From: Sphingobacterium athyrii
Lineage (GTDB): Bacteria > Bacteroidota > Bacteroidia > Sphingobacteriales > Sphingobacteriaceae
Assembly: GCF_003071065.1 (NCBI RefSeq)
Contig: NZ_QCXX01000009.1
Span: 248,001-312,000 of the forward strand
Reading direction: 5' to 3'
DNA length: 64,000 nucleotides
How positions within the stretch are numbered: position 1 is the stretch's first letter; each line of letters starts with the position of its first letter. The notes beneath the pieces are model-generated. The model worked only from the letters and a program-made list of their open reading frames with translations, was not told the DNA's origin and did no database searches. Of this stretch, positions 17,520-26,898 are shown piece by piece. The translations under genes and the position numbers were made by a program.

Positions 17520-18728
17520 TCAATTCTTTTGTTCAGCGTTAACTTTCTGTAATTTCCACATAAATAACATGATAATGATCAGGAAGGTCGAAAAGATAAA
17601 ATAACGCCAGGCCAGCCCATTTTGCGTTGTCACTTTCCCGCTTATCGCAACAATGAAGTTGGATAGCGATGTTACAATATAAACCATTCCACCCATTAAA
17701 CCGCCAGCAGTACCTGCATGTTTTGGGAAAAATAACATGCTAGTGGTAAAAAAGCTTGTAAACAAGACGCCCGAAATCGTATGAATAAAAAATGCAAAAC
17801 CGACCATAATATATAGATTCTGTTGAAAGATGCCGACCACCATTAAAGCGATAATAAGAAATGCCTGCAATAGAACAGGAGCAATCACACGGGGAACGAA
17901 GTCAAGATGCATGCGCTTTTTTGTGATAAACCCACCGATCATCCAAGAAAAACCAAGTATCAAGGTACAGTAGCCAATTGTAACGGATGAAAAATGAAAT
18001 GCATTTTCGATAATAAAAGGTCCTGTAATATTGAACAGCATAACGATGGAGTAACTAAATCCCAATACCAAAATCCCTAATATAAAACGCCTATTCTGTA
18101 ACATCATTTTATACAGGTTCAAGTTGTCCCTTAGGTTGATTTTTTTCTTTTCGGCAATGCTTTCCCCACCATAAAGGATTTCAAACAACAATAAGCCACT
18201 GGCGTAAAAAGTAAGAAAATAGAAGTTGGCTTGCCAATTGAAAATTTTTTCCAGATAGCCGCCCAGAAATGGCGCAAGTATCGGACCGCAGGACCAGACA
18301 ATAGTAAAGTAACTCAGGTAATTCTTTAATCGCTCACCGGCATAAAGATCCACGAAAAGCGCACGCGTGGCTACCACCAGAATGGATATCGCCACACCTT
18401 GGACAACTCTTAACAGACAAATGAAAAATACGCTGTCTGTATGCGCTATCAATAGGCTGCTTAGTATCAACAGCGTCAAGGCCAGGACCTTGGGGCGATA
18501 GCGGCCGATACTGTCAATAATGTTGCCTATAAATAACTGAGAAATACCATAACTGAGTAAATAGCTTGTTAATGTCAATTGAATATCTCGCTCGTGAAGA
18601 TGTAAACTTTTAGCCATTGCCGGAAACGAAGGCAGGTAGATGTCCGTTACAAACCCAGAAAGTGGCATGGATACAAATGCCATGAACGTAACTAGCTTAA
18701 TGCGGTGTGCGGATGCTTCTCTCAACAT
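17520..18728 (-). CDS. MFS efflux transporter, Bcr/CflA-like
   Basis: The 402-residue protein has about twelve membrane segments. Marks of the DHA1 Bcr/CflA branch are the N-terminal SGFVTDIYLPSFPAMA, motif A-like GNIIDSIGRYRPKVL, and RVVQGVAISILVVATRALFVD in helix 4. Members export antibiotics, amino-acid derivatives or other small molecules by proton antiport. It is 89 bases downstream of an AraC-type regulator on the same strand, which probably controls it. Confidence 0.85.
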   Translation of the reverse strand: MLREASAHRIKLVTFMAFVSMPLSGFVTDIYLPSFPAMAKSLHLHERDIQLTLTSYLLSYGISQLFIGNIIDSIGRYRPKVLALTLLILSSLLIAHTDSVFFICLLRVVQGVAISILVVATRALFVDLYAGERLKNYLSYFTIVWSCGPILAPFLGGYLEKIFNWQANFYFLTFYASGLLLFEILYGGESIAEKKKINLRDNLNLYKMMLQNRRFILGILVLGFSYSIVMLFNITGPFIIENAFHFSSVTIGYCTLILGFSWMIGGFITKKRMHLDFVPRVIAPVLLQAFLIIALMVVGIFQQNLYIMVGFAFFIHTISGVLFTSFFTTSMLFFPKHAGTAGGLMGGMVYIVTSLSNFIVAISGKVTTQNGLAWRYFIFSTFLIIIMLFMWKLQKVNAEQKN

Positions 18729-18817
18729 TGTCTTGCTCTTTTTTATGAAACAAAACTAGAGACTTTTTTGATAGCGTTAGTACTATTTGACAAAGTAAAA
18801 ATTACGAAAATCAAATA

Positions 18818-19735
18818 TTACTTGTTTTTCTGTCTGAATTTAAGTGGGGATGTTCCCGCATTTTTTTTAAAGAAATTGTTGAAATGAGCTGGTTCTTCAA
18901 ACCCGAGTGTATAGCCGATCTCAGCTACATTCCAATCGGTGTAGATTAATAGATTTTTAGCTTCTTCAAAAATTTTTCTTTTGATAATTTGCGTAGTAGT
19001 AAGATTAGTAACCGATTTGACAGAAGCATTGAGGTGGTTGACATGAACATTCAGCTGTCGGGCGAAATCTGCCGCTGTATGTAAGGCCAGCGGATATGCA
19101 GGGGAGTCTAGGGGAAACTGTTTATGCAGCAGTTCGTCGAATAAACGGTACATACGGAGGCTTCCGGATTGATCCTGTGGGGCTACATCTTCCACTCGCC
19201 ATTCCAGTGCAAGGTGGAGAATTGCAGCTAAATTGCTCTTGATCGCGCTGCAGCGCAAAGGATAACCGGAGTTATTCAGACGGAACATATTATCAAAAAA
19301 AGTTGTGATTAGGTTTAATTGCTCTGCATCCAGAAAAACAATCGGCTTACTCCATTCTTTGAATAAGGAGGTCTTTTTAAAAGGTTCAAACGTTTGACTA
19401 CCAGTGAAAAACTCTTGATTGAATAAACAAAAGTAGCCTTCTTGTTCATTTGTGTCACAGACCCAGCTATACGGAATATTCAATGCCGGTAAAAAAAGAG
19501 CCGGCCGATCGATATACAACTCATGTGGACCATATTTAAACCAACCTTTCCCCAAGATTAGACTGATCTTATAAAAATCACGTCTATTGTAAGGCGTTTT
19601 AAAATCACAGTACTTACGGGGTGATATATTAAAATGTGATTTTCCGAGCTCCACATCTAATATTGTCCCGTCGTTGGCATGCAGATGGCTTAATCGCTTA
19701 TAATAATCTTGTATGGTCTCTAACGTTTCGCTCAT
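18818..19735 (-). CDS. AraC-family transcriptional regulator
   Basis: The 305-residue protein has an N-terminal cupin-like sensing part (ISLILGKGWFKYGPHELYIDRPALFLPALN) and a C-terminal pair of HTH motifs at about residues 205-303, including VAEIGYTLGFEEPAHFNNFFKKNAGTSPLKFR. The gene lies directly upstream of the MFS efflux gene on the same strand, so it most likely regulates that transporter in response to a small effector. Confidence 0.88.
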   Translation of the reverse strand: MSETLETIQDYYKRLSHLHANDGTILDVELGKSHFNISPRKYCDFKTPYNRRDFYKISLILGKGWFKYGPHELYIDRPALFLPALNIPYSWVCDTNEQEGYFCLFNQEFFTGSQTFEPFKKTSLFKEWSKPIVFLDAEQLNLITTFFDNMFRLNNSGYPLRCSAIKSNLAAILHLALEWRVEDVAPQDQSGSLRMYRLFDELLHKQFPLDSPAYPLALHTAADFARQLNVHVNHLNASVKSVTNLTTTQIIKRKIFEEAKNLLIYTDWNVAEIGYTLGFEEPAHFNNFFKKNAGTSPLKFRQKNK

Positions 19736-19818
19736 GATTTTGCAAAGTTACAAAAATCAAATGTAATCTTTTTTGTTGATCGTCATGTGTGCCACTTATA
19801 AGGAGATTTTAAAAATTG

Positions 19819-22479
19819 TTATTCAGTTTTACTTTCAAAATGATAGGTTCCCGAACCGATTTCTTTTGTAGTGTCGGGCAGTATTACTTTTGCATTCGTG
19901 TTTGCAGGTATAGTGACCTCAAGTTTTAACAATCCGTTTTCTAGTGTCCATGCCGATTTTACCGGACCATATGGGGTTTCTAATGCTGCGGCGGCATTGG
20001 TTATTTTACCACCTGGTTTGGGTGCGATGACAATAGCTTTGTAACCCGGTTGTTCGGGGACCGAATTGATGCCCGCAATCGTTCTGTACATCCAGTCCCC
20101 AATTGCTCCATATGCATAATGGTTGTAGGAGTTCATATCCGGTGTTTGAAAAGAACCATCCGGCTTAATCCCGTCCCATCGTTCCCATATTGTTGTTGCA
20201 CCCATTTTGACGGGATAAAGCCATGAAGGATAGCTTTCCTGCATCAGGAGATCGTATGCTACATCATTATGGCCAAATCTGGTCAGCACATGACATAAAT
20301 AGGGGGTACCCAAAAATCCTGTAGTGAGATGAGTCCCATAATCACGGATGTTCGCTACTAAGCGATTTGCACATGCTGCTCGAAGTTCTTCGGGCAACAT
20401 ATCAAATTGTAGCGCTAGGACGTAAGCCGTTTGTGTTCCAGAAACCAATCGTCCCGTAGCTGTCATATATTCCTTCACAAAAGCGGATTTGATATTTGCC
20501 AGCAACGCGCTGTACTTCGCGACATCTTCCTGTTTGCCCAATACTTTAGCTGCATTGATCAATAATTGGGTAGAATGTGCATAGAAAGTCTGGGCAATCA
20601 GGTATTTATCTGTAACTGCAGCTCTTCCGTCATTGTCATCGTTAGGACGGTAGAAAAGCCAGTCTCCAAAATGAAAACCGGAGTTCCAAAGATTATTTTT
20701 GGCCACGGAAGAGATATAATCAACCCATTTTCGCATACTCTCAAACTGTGTTTCCAGCAACTGCCGATCACCATAAGCCACATACATATCCCATGGAATA
20801 ATTGTAGCTACATCTGCCCAGCCTGCTGATGCCCCATCATTCACACCCAGTACATTGGGGATCACATGGGGGATTGAACCGTTGGGCTGTTGATCGGCCT
20901 TCACATCTTTAAGCCATTTGGTGAAAAATCCCGCAACATCCATATTGTAAGCCGCTGTATTGGCAAAGGCCTGTGCATCACCCGTCCAACCTAGACGCTC
21001 ATCACGTTGTGGACAATCCGTGGGTACATCTAAAAAGTTTCCCTTCTGTCCCCATTGAATATTATGTTGTAGCTGGTTCAGTAGACTATTGGAAGTAGCA
21101 AATTTTCCGGTGGTCTCCATCGCAGAGTATAGCGCGACAGCAGTAAGGTCTTCGGTTGTCAATTCTCCCGGATAGCCCTCGACCTTCACATACCTGAAGC
21201 CCTGAAACGTAAAATGAGGTTCAAAGACCTGTTCGGTATTCTCCTTTAAAATATAAATATCCTGTGCCTTTGCAGATCTTAGGTTTGTGGTATAAAAATT
21301 ACCTTCTTTTGTAAGTACCTCAGCATGGCTCAATGTGATCTTAGTTCCGGCGGTACCCTTGGCTTTAAGCATGACCCAGCCTACCAGGTTTTGTCCGAAA
21401 TCCACAACGGTCTCGCCCGCTGGTGTTTTAAAGACTTTAAGTGCTTTGAACAGTTCATGCTTTTTGACCGGCGGGCCGCTCATTGCGACAAGTTTTTCCG
21501 ACCCTTTCTCCATTGTGCCGACCGCATTCCATTTATTATCCTCCTGATAGCCAATATTGTCCCAGCCGCTTATTTCCATTCGGGCATCATAGATTTCACC
21601 ATCATAAATATCTGATGCCATAATCGGTCCGTAAGCATATTTCCAACTTTTATCGGTTTGGATTGTTTCCATCGTGCCGTCTGTATATTCCATTACAAGC
21701 TGCAAGAGCAATCCGCGCGTATCGCCATAAAAATTGTGCTGATTTCCAAAGCCAATCCGTCCCTTATACCAGCCGTTTCCCAGACTAACTCCAAATACGT
21801 TGGAACCGCTTTTTAAGATCGTGGTTACATCATAAACCTGGTATTGCAAATGATCCTTGTAACTGGTCCATCCCGGAGCAAAATAGGTATCGCTGACGCG
21901 CTGACCATTGATACGCGCTTCGTACAATCCCTTCGCGGTCACATAGGCAATTGCCGATTTAAGCTTTTTATTAACGACAAATTCTTTTCTGAAAAGAGGG
22001 CTTCTTGCCGTGGTATCTTTTCCGGCCACTTTGATCCATGTCGCTGTCCAATCCGTGGGGCTAATGCCCATGTGAAAGAACGCGGGTTCAGACCAGGCGG
22101 AAGTATTGCCATGATTGTCTTTTACCCGAATTTGCCAAAAATATCTTTTTTTTGATTGTAATGCAGCCCCCTCATATTTAATCAGTACCGACTGATCACT
22201 CGATACCGCCGCTTTCCATACCAGATCTTTTCCCGCATTCATCGCGGCTTTATCACGACCTACTCTAATTTCATAAGCGGACTGTAGTGTATTTTTTACC
22301 GAAGAACTTATCTTCCAGCTGAACCGGGGACTATCGGTTTCGATTGCCATAGGATTTTTAAGGTGTTCTACTTTAAGGTCAGTTACGCTTAATTTTTGGG
22401 CAAAGGTGCTGATGGAAATTATACATATAAATCCTGACATCATAATTTTTTGAAGCAGAGTGTTTATAAATGGTGCCAT
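19819..22479 (-). CDS. GH78 alpha-L-rhamnosidase
   Basis: The 886-residue secreted enzyme has a signal peptide (to about residue 28, STFAQ) and the standard Bacteroidota order: N-terminal fibronectin-like domain (LKVEHLKNPMAIETDSPRFSW), the jelly-roll Bac_rhamnosid_N domain, the concanavalin-like domain, the six-hairpin catalytic barrel and a C-terminal beta domain. The catalytic region shows DCPQRDERLGWTGDAQ, with the conserved acidic residues, and later TTIWERWDG. It removes terminal L-rhamnose from pectins, glycosides or polysaccharides. It is not in a PUL here and appears monocistronic; repeats upstream (22638-22668) may control it. Confidence 0.93.
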   Translation of the reverse strand: MAPFINTLLQKIMMSGFICIISISTFAQKLSVTDLKVEHLKNPMAIETDSPRFSWKISSSVKNTLQSAYEIRVGRDKAAMNAGKDLVWKAAVSSDQSVLIKYEGAALQSKKRYFWQIRVKDNHGNTSAWSEPAFFHMGISPTDWTATWIKVAGKDTTARSPLFRKEFVVNKKLKSAIAYVTAKGLYEARINGQRVSDTYFAPGWTSYKDHLQYQVYDVTTILKSGSNVFGVSLGNGWYKGRIGFGNQHNFYGDTRGLLLQLVMEYTDGTMETIQTDKSWKYAYGPIMASDIYDGEIYDARMEISGWDNIGYQEDNKWNAVGTMEKGSEKLVAMSGPPVKKHELFKALKVFKTPAGETVVDFGQNLVGWVMLKAKGTAGTKITLSHAEVLTKEGNFYTTNLRSAKAQDIYILKENTEQVFEPHFTFQGFRYVKVEGYPGELTTEDLTAVALYSAMETTGKFATSNSLLNQLQHNIQWGQKGNFLDVPTDCPQRDERLGWTGDAQAFANTAAYNMDVAGFFTKWLKDVKADQQPNGSIPHVIPNVLGVNDGASAGWADVATIIPWDMYVAYGDRQLLETQFESMRKWVDYISSVAKNNLWNSGFHFGDWLFYRPNDDNDGRAAVTDKYLIAQTFYAHSTQLLINAAKVLGKQEDVAKYSALLANIKSAFVKEYMTATGRLVSGTQTAYVLALQFDMLPEELRAACANRLVANIRDYGTHLTTGFLGTPYLCHVLTRFGHNDVAYDLLMQESYPSWLYPVKMGATTIWERWDGIKPDGSFQTPDMNSYNHYAYGAIGDWMYRTIAGINSVPEQPGYKAIVIAPKPGGKITNAAAALETPYGPVKSAWTLENGLLKLEVTIPANTNAKVILPDTTKEIGSGTYHFESKTE

Positions 22480-22637
22480 ATTTTAGGATTGAGGGTTAAC
22501 CGAAGATCCGGAATGATTCACTATTATCACAAATAAATTTGATATAAGTGTCATGTACTATCCTGTTTGTTTTTTTAAAAAATAATTGCGCATCACCATA
22601 AAAGAAATTGGTTAGTAAAAAGGAGGCAACTTTCGGC

Positions 22638-22668
22638 GGTATGTACGGCTTAAATGGGGATATACGGC
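22638..22668 (-). promoter_or_regulatory. Direct repeats with 19-bp period upstream of GH78
   Basis: Read on the minus strand, GCCGTATATCCCC is followed after six bases by GCCGTACATACC. The two GCCGTA cores (plus coordinates 22663-22668 and 22644-22649) are 19 bases apart. They lie about 170 bases upstream of the GH78 start codon. The element TATATCCCC and the 19-base spacing recur at 44534-44561 before the GH16-GH43 gene, as expected for an AraC-type or HTCS operator. Confidence 0.45.
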
Positions 22669-22834
22669 AGTATTTGATGTTAATAAGGTTATCGATGGGC
22701 CTCGCGTTATTCTACTCCAGTTGCTATTGAATTACTTCTAATTTGGCCTTCTTGCACCTCAAAAGAGGCCTGATCAAGCATAAATCCCGATCGGCCTTTA
22801 AGTCCTCAAAATTTACAGTATTAAATGTTACTTC

Positions 22835-23191
22835 TTATTCTATAGTGGGTAAACTTTTGTTTGTCCCTGATGCATAAATTACAAATGTATATTTCCCTTT
22901 TTCAATAGAAACATCTTGTTGGCCTTTTCCCTTTGTAAAGGATTTTGTTTCTTGATAAGAACCCGTAGTGTGTACAGATGGATGGAGGCAATTCATCGTA
23001 AGCTTGAAATGATATATAGAAACCGGTAAGGGAATCCCTTTTGTTCAGCCGCTTCTTACTTCATTATTTTAGCTTTTTTGCTGCTTTAATATTATAATTT
23101 TCTGCCAGCTTCTATTTGCTTTTAGTTTTGACCACAGTATTGCTTTTAGATCTGTTTGATTCGCAAGACCTTCTTTGGTAATGATTGCATT
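22835..23191 (-). pseudogene. Decayed gene, possibly fimbrillin-like secreted protein
   Basis: Two adjacent minus-strand stretches read as protein but are broken. The 3' fragment (23044 down to 22835) encodes about 69 residues, ending SIEKGKYTFVIYASGTNKSLPTIE and a stop; an internal ATG at 22996 gives 53 residues. The 5' fragment (23191 down to 23069) encodes about 40 residues beginning NAIITKEGLANQTDLKAIL in another frame, bounded by stops. The ending resembles the beta-sandwich proteins (fimbrillin or FISUMP type) common in this phylum. The assignment is tentative; the decay is clear from the stops and the frame change. Confidence 0.5.
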
Positions 23192-23277
23192 TTAAATTTC
23201 GCCTCCCTATTTCCTTCGTTTACCGAGTTTTTATATCCGTTAACCTAAAGCCAGTAGGGCTGGCGACAATTGAGTTG

Positions 23278-23285
23278 TAGTTTTG
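23278..23285 (+). promoter_or_regulatory. -7-like box TAGTTTTG
   Basis: TAGTTTTG fits the Bacteroidota -7 consensus TAnnTTTG and lies 49 bases upstream of the ATG at 23334. No good TTTG -33 box is seen at the standard spacing, so confidence is low. Confidence 0.35.
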
Positions 23286-23333
23286 AATCAACAAATATGA
23301 ACAACGGAACGAATATAATAAAATCAAGATATT

Positions 23334-23780
23334 ATGAAAGCATTAGTAAAAACATTCCTGGCGGTAGCAATGATAGCAGTATCTACCTTGGCTATTGCAG
23401 CAGATAAAACTTCTCCAAAATCGGAAAAAGCCATAGTTAATCTATTCACGGCAGACATTGCTCTGAACCACTATGTTGCGGTGATCACTGAGGGAGAGTC
23501 AACAGATTTAGAGCAATTATTTACAGCAGATTTTAGCCAGAAGATCCAATCAGGAAATGCAACAACAAATGATCGCAAAGAAGTTGTCAAATTCCTGAAA
23601 AAGCAGCGCGGCGAGAAGCTCAACTGTAAAGTGAATACCCGGATTATCGAAGAGTCAGCAGACTATATGGTTGCGAAAGTAACGATGCAATTTGAAGATT
23701 TTACCAAGACAGACCTCGTGACTTTAATCAATGATCATGGCGCTTGGAGAGTGTCCGGCTCTGTAAATACCTATAAATAG
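23334..23780 (+). CDS. Secreted NTF2-like (lumazine-binding type) protein
   Basis: A 148-residue protein with a signal peptide (residues 1-22, LAIAADK) and one SnoaL/NTF2-like domain: an N-terminal helix (NHYVAVITEGESTDLEQLFTADF), the cleft strands, and the closing strands (ITLINDHGAWRVSGSVNTY type). Similar small periplasmic proteins are annotated as putative lumazine-binding or nuclear-transport-factor-2-like proteins. No catalytic residue can be named. It is monocistronic with its own terminator at 23866. Confidence 0.75.
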   Translation: MKALVKTFLAVAMIAVSTLAIAADKTSPKSEKAIVNLFTADIALNHYVAVITEGESTDLEQLFTADFSQKIQSGNATTNDRKEVVKFLKKQRGEKLNCKVNTRIIEESADYMVAKVTMQFEDFTKTDLVTLINDHGAWRVSGSVNTYK

Positions 23781-23865
23781 GACAAAGAATCAAAAGCTAG
23801 TAGTGAGTCAAGTTAGCTCATAGCCTGACTATTAGTGAATCATAAGTTTATAAGTTTAGTTTAGT

Positions 23866-23893
23866 GGCCACGTCGTGAGATGTGGCTTTTTGT
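23866..23893 (+). terminator. Terminator, GTGA loop, after NTF2-like gene
   Basis: GCCACGTC (23867-23874) pairs with GATGTGGC (23879-23886), one G-U wobble, around a GTGA tetraloop and runs into a T-rich tract. It is nearly identical to the hairpin at 15844. Confidence 0.75.
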
Positions 23894-24251
23894 TTTTTCA
23901 CCAAGTGAATTGGCTTAATGAGATAACCAATCGGCTAGCACAGTTTCTTACCTGCGAAGCGATTGATCCATTGTCAATTCGCTGGTCTCAGTTGCAAACG
24001 CGGGCTTTATAAAGTTTCAATGTTGGTATATGGACTTTGTTGGTATATGTACTTTCCGATTGGGCTTGATCGCATATATATTGAATGTCCACCAGCTGTC
24101 TTCGGTTTTAGCATATACCGGACAGCTTGTTTTCGCATTCCGGTTTACAAGTTTTATATGATGAACATCCGCCATTTTTTTATTCCTTTTTAAAGTTAAC
24201 TACATAAATTGTTTGAAAAGAATATACGCATAAAAATAGTTAGCTTTACTT
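23894..24251. other. Intergenic stretch, no gene seen
   Basis: About 360 bases between the terminator and the HD-domain gene. An open frame at 23963-24193 encodes 76 residues rich in Cys, Tyr and Phe with no resemblance to a protein family, and I regard it as chance. No hairpin or promoter with good spacing was noticed. Confidence 0.5.
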
Positions 24252-24881
24252 ATGATAGTTGATCACTTAAAAATGAGAGCGGTATATTTTTCGTGCTTGG
24301 AGCCATATACCGATGATACCCCACTATTGGAGTTATGTTGGAATGAAATCACAGCATCATATTCCGATCAGCGAAGAGGCTACCATACGTTGGCACATCT
24401 GCAACATTTTAGCCAGCAGTTGGATCTTTGTAAACACAAATTGTCAGATTTTCCGACAGCCAATTTGGCCATGATTTATCATGATATAGTATACTTTATG
24501 CTGGATGGCACTAATGAAGAAAAAAGTGCATTGGTTGCGGTGGATCATTTACGTAGATTGAACTATCCATCAGATTTGATCGACACCTGTCGGGAGATGA
24601 TTCTGGCAACAAAAACACATTCAGTGAATAGCAGTTCTGATATCAATTATTTTATTGATGCTGACATGTCTATACTGGGGGCTGATAAGGTATCTTATGC
24701 GAAATACGCCGCTGGTATCCGTAAAGAATATGGAGATTCAATTTATTTTGATGCGGGTAGAAAGCGTGTTTTACAAAGTTTTCTTGCCATGGAAAAGATA
24801 TTTAAAACGGATTTTTTCTACGAAAAATATGAAGAACAGGCCCGTCTTAATATTCAAAGTGAAATCGACGATTTGAGCTGA
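24252..24881 (+). CDS. HD-superfamily metal-dependent phosphohydrolase
   Basis: The 209-residue protein matches the COG4339-type predicted HD hydrolases. It has the N-terminal RRGYHTLAHL block (His45, His49), the HD dyad in IYHDIVY (His77, Asp78), the ATKTHS helix and the C-terminal FIDADMSILG with further metal ligands. Members of the superfamily hydrolyse phosphomonoesters or nucleotides, but the natural substrate of this group is unknown. ATG 24252 opens the frame; ATG 24273 (MRAVYF) is an alternative start that trims seven residues. Confidence 0.85.
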   Translation: MIVDHLKMRAVYFSCLEPYTDDTPLLELCWNEITASYSDQRRGYHTLAHLQHFSQQLDLCKHKLSDFPTANLAMIYHDIVYFMLDGTNEEKSALVAVDHLRRLNYPSDLIDTCREMILATKTHSVNSSSDINYFIDADMSILGADKVSYAKYAAGIRKEYGDSIYFDAGRKRVLQSFLAMEKIFKTDFFYEKYEEQARLNIQSEIDDLS

Positions 24882-25063
24882 ATTTCTAGCTACTGCTTAC
24901 CGCCCAAATTCTGCCATTCACCGAGTTTTCTTTTCCATTAGTCTAAAAGAGTATAGACCGGGGCGCAGTAAATTGTCGTTTTGGATTAGCAAACATGAAA
25001 GGAAAACATCATGATCTTAACAGCAATCCCAATTAAACCATACTTTATCAAAATCTCTGTTTT

Positions 25064-25819
25064 TTATTCCGCTATCAATGTTCCCCCTTGCGTTAAAATT
25101 TTTTGCTTGTTTTTTTTGATAACAAGTGTAATATCCGATGCATCTTTTTCCGCTATAATATTTCGATAGATAGCATAGGTATAAATCCCGTTGGTAAAAG
25201 TGATGACATGATTACCGCCGCTTCCTTCAAAATCCAGTTTGCCGTTACTCAGGATAATGTCAGGTGGCATGTTTTCTTTTCTTCCGATCTTCCACGAAGC
25301 ATACCTGTATTTTCCGTTGGCTAATTCATCTATTCTGATCAGGTATTTTTCGGACCTTATTGTATAAACTGGGTTTTTGAATTGTTTTAAAGAATTGTGT
25401 ATGTGTTCTTTTTGTTTTTGAATCAGTGTTTGTCTTAATTTTTTTTCGAATGGACTCTGATAGTTTACTGCTGTTATTTTTCCTGCTTCGCTATCTATCC
25501 ATAGTGTGCCATTGTCGAGCATGATTCCCCGCCAGCCAACTTCTGTCCATTGTTCTGGTTTTGAATGTGCAATCAGATCCACAAGTGTCTGATCAAAAAC
25601 CTCATGAAACCTTTGCTTGAATTCCTTCGGATTTTTTATCGCTGGAATGGGGTTTTCCCGCTTCAAGGGATAGTTTATGACCGTTGAAATCTCATCTATG
25701 TTTTTTTGTTTGAACAGTGAGATAATATGGCTGATGTTGGCTTTTTTTGACGCATCTGAATCCTGTGCGTGACCAAAGCTATAAACAAATAGCGCTACAA
25801 TTAAAAAGCTAAATTTCAT
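25064..25819 (-). CDS. Secreted hypothetical protein
   Basis: A 251-residue protein with a signal peptide (residues 1-18, SFGHAQ). A helical N-terminal part (NISHIISLFKQKNIDEISTVINYPL) precedes a mixed region with WRGIMLDNGTLWID and a beta-rich C-terminal half (YRYASWKIG, LDFEGSGGNHVITFTNGIYTYAIYR). It resembles conserved Bacteroidota periplasmic proteins of unknown function; I cannot name a family. It lies 51 bases upstream (in map order) of a GNAT gene on the same strand, downstream of it in transcription. Confidence 0.7.
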   Translation of the reverse strand: MKFSFLIVALFVYSFGHAQDSDASKKANISHIISLFKQKNIDEISTVINYPLKRENPIPAIKNPKEFKQRFHEVFDQTLVDLIAHSKPEQWTEVGWRGIMLDNGTLWIDSEAGKITAVNYQSPFEKKLRQTLIQKQKEHIHNSLKQFKNPVYTIRSEKYLIRIDELANGKYRYASWKIGRKENMPPDIILSNGKLDFEGSGGNHVITFTNGIYTYAIYRNIIAEKDASDITLVIKKNKQKILTQGGTLIAE

Positions 25820-25870
25820 CTGTTCCTTTGTTATCTGGTATGTAAATGCCTATGAAATTAATAAATTAGA

Positions 25871-26395
25871 TCAGTAATGATCAGTTGAGATTTCCTGTTC
25901 GGTTTTATTTATTCCGTAAATAATATTGTCTAAAACGTCCGGATCAATTTTATCAGCGACCAATTTAAAACCCAGGCGTTCCAGCAGCTTTTTGGAAGCT
26001 ATGTTTTCGCGATGTGTATACGCTTCAATTGCCTCAATTCCCATTTCATGAAAAGCATATTTTAATAGGGCCTTTACAGCTTCACTCATTAATCCTTTAC
26101 CTTGGAATTGCGGAAGCAATTCGTAACCAAGTTCTGCATATTTTTTGCTCCAGTCAATATTCCATAAGGTTATAGTTCCCACAAATTCATTTTTATCTAT
26201 TGTTTTAATTGTGAAATAGAATTTATTTTTTCTGACCATTTCAATAAACTGTCTTGTCTCTTCAAGACTTTTATTGAGATCTCTTCCGATGTATTTAGCA
26301 ATCTGGGGATTGGTCCTGAGATTGTGCATATTTTGCAAGTCGGGCAGTTCGACAGTTTTTAATAGCAATTTCTCTGTTGAGATAGTAGTTTCCAT
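25871..26395 (-). CDS. GNAT acetyltransferase, RimJ/RimL type
   Basis: The 174-residue protein begins METTISTEKLLLKTVELPDLQNMHNLRTNP and shows the RimL-type order: EFVGTITLWNIDWSKKYAELGYELLP, the CoA loop FQGKGLMSEAVKALL and the C-terminal EAYTHRENIASKKLLERLGFKL. ATG at 26393-26395 is chosen since the upstream extension to 26428 is not family-like. It is a paralogue in function, but not close in sequence, to the enzyme at 16826. Substrate unknown. Confidence 0.87.
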   Translation of the reverse strand: METTISTEKLLLKTVELPDLQNMHNLRTNPQIAKYIGRDLNKSLEETRQFIEMVRKNKFYFTIKTIDKNEFVGTITLWNIDWSKKYAELGYELLPQFQGKGLMSEAVKALLKYAFHEMGIEAIEAYTHRENIASKKLLERLGFKLVADKIDPDVLDNIIYGINKTEQEISTDHY

Positions 26396-26428
26396 ATTCA
26401 GCAATAGTTTTATATCTTGTTCAAACAA

Positions 26429-26898
26429 AAAAGTGTCAATCTGAATGTATGTTAGGATAGTTGATTTAATTGTTATTATATAGATGAAGTTAGTTAATTG
26501 GGCTTAATGTTTCTTCTATTTTGTGTTGTTTTTATTTTCAGTAGTCATTTTTGTTCGATACCTTGACAGTTCTTCGCTTTCTGTTTTGTAATTTTCTCCC
26601 AAAATAAGCAAAACCGTTTTAGTTTTTTTATATTTGTTTTACTCAATCCTATGGATGTATCAATAGTTCTGCTCGAGCCATGCTAGGGTCTCAATTTTTT
26701 GGAAATGCCGGCACGATCCTTTTACTTATTCTAATAGAGATCTATGGTACACGAAATAGGAGAGGGGATAACCAAATACAATAAAGCTTTAGCATTTTAC
26801 TTTTCAACGAAAGGGATAGTTCTTGCTATTTTGACGACAATATATGAGAAAAGAGCAAGATTTGGCAATCCGTTATTTATATTTTCACTTGAGTGACT
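26429..26898. other. Intergenic stretch before PUL2 sigma gene
   Basis: About 470 AT-rich bases with no gene visible. TATATTTG at 26629-26636 fits TAnnTTTG but has no good TTTG partner upstream and is 263 bases from the sigma start. The stretch must hold the divergent promoters of the GNAT gene and the ECF sigma gene. Confidence 0.45.

Noticed and set aside
23963..24193. 76-residue ORF between the NTF2-like and HD-domain genes
   Set aside because: Composition is rich in Cys, Tyr and Phe and there is no family resemblance or clear start signal; treated as chance.
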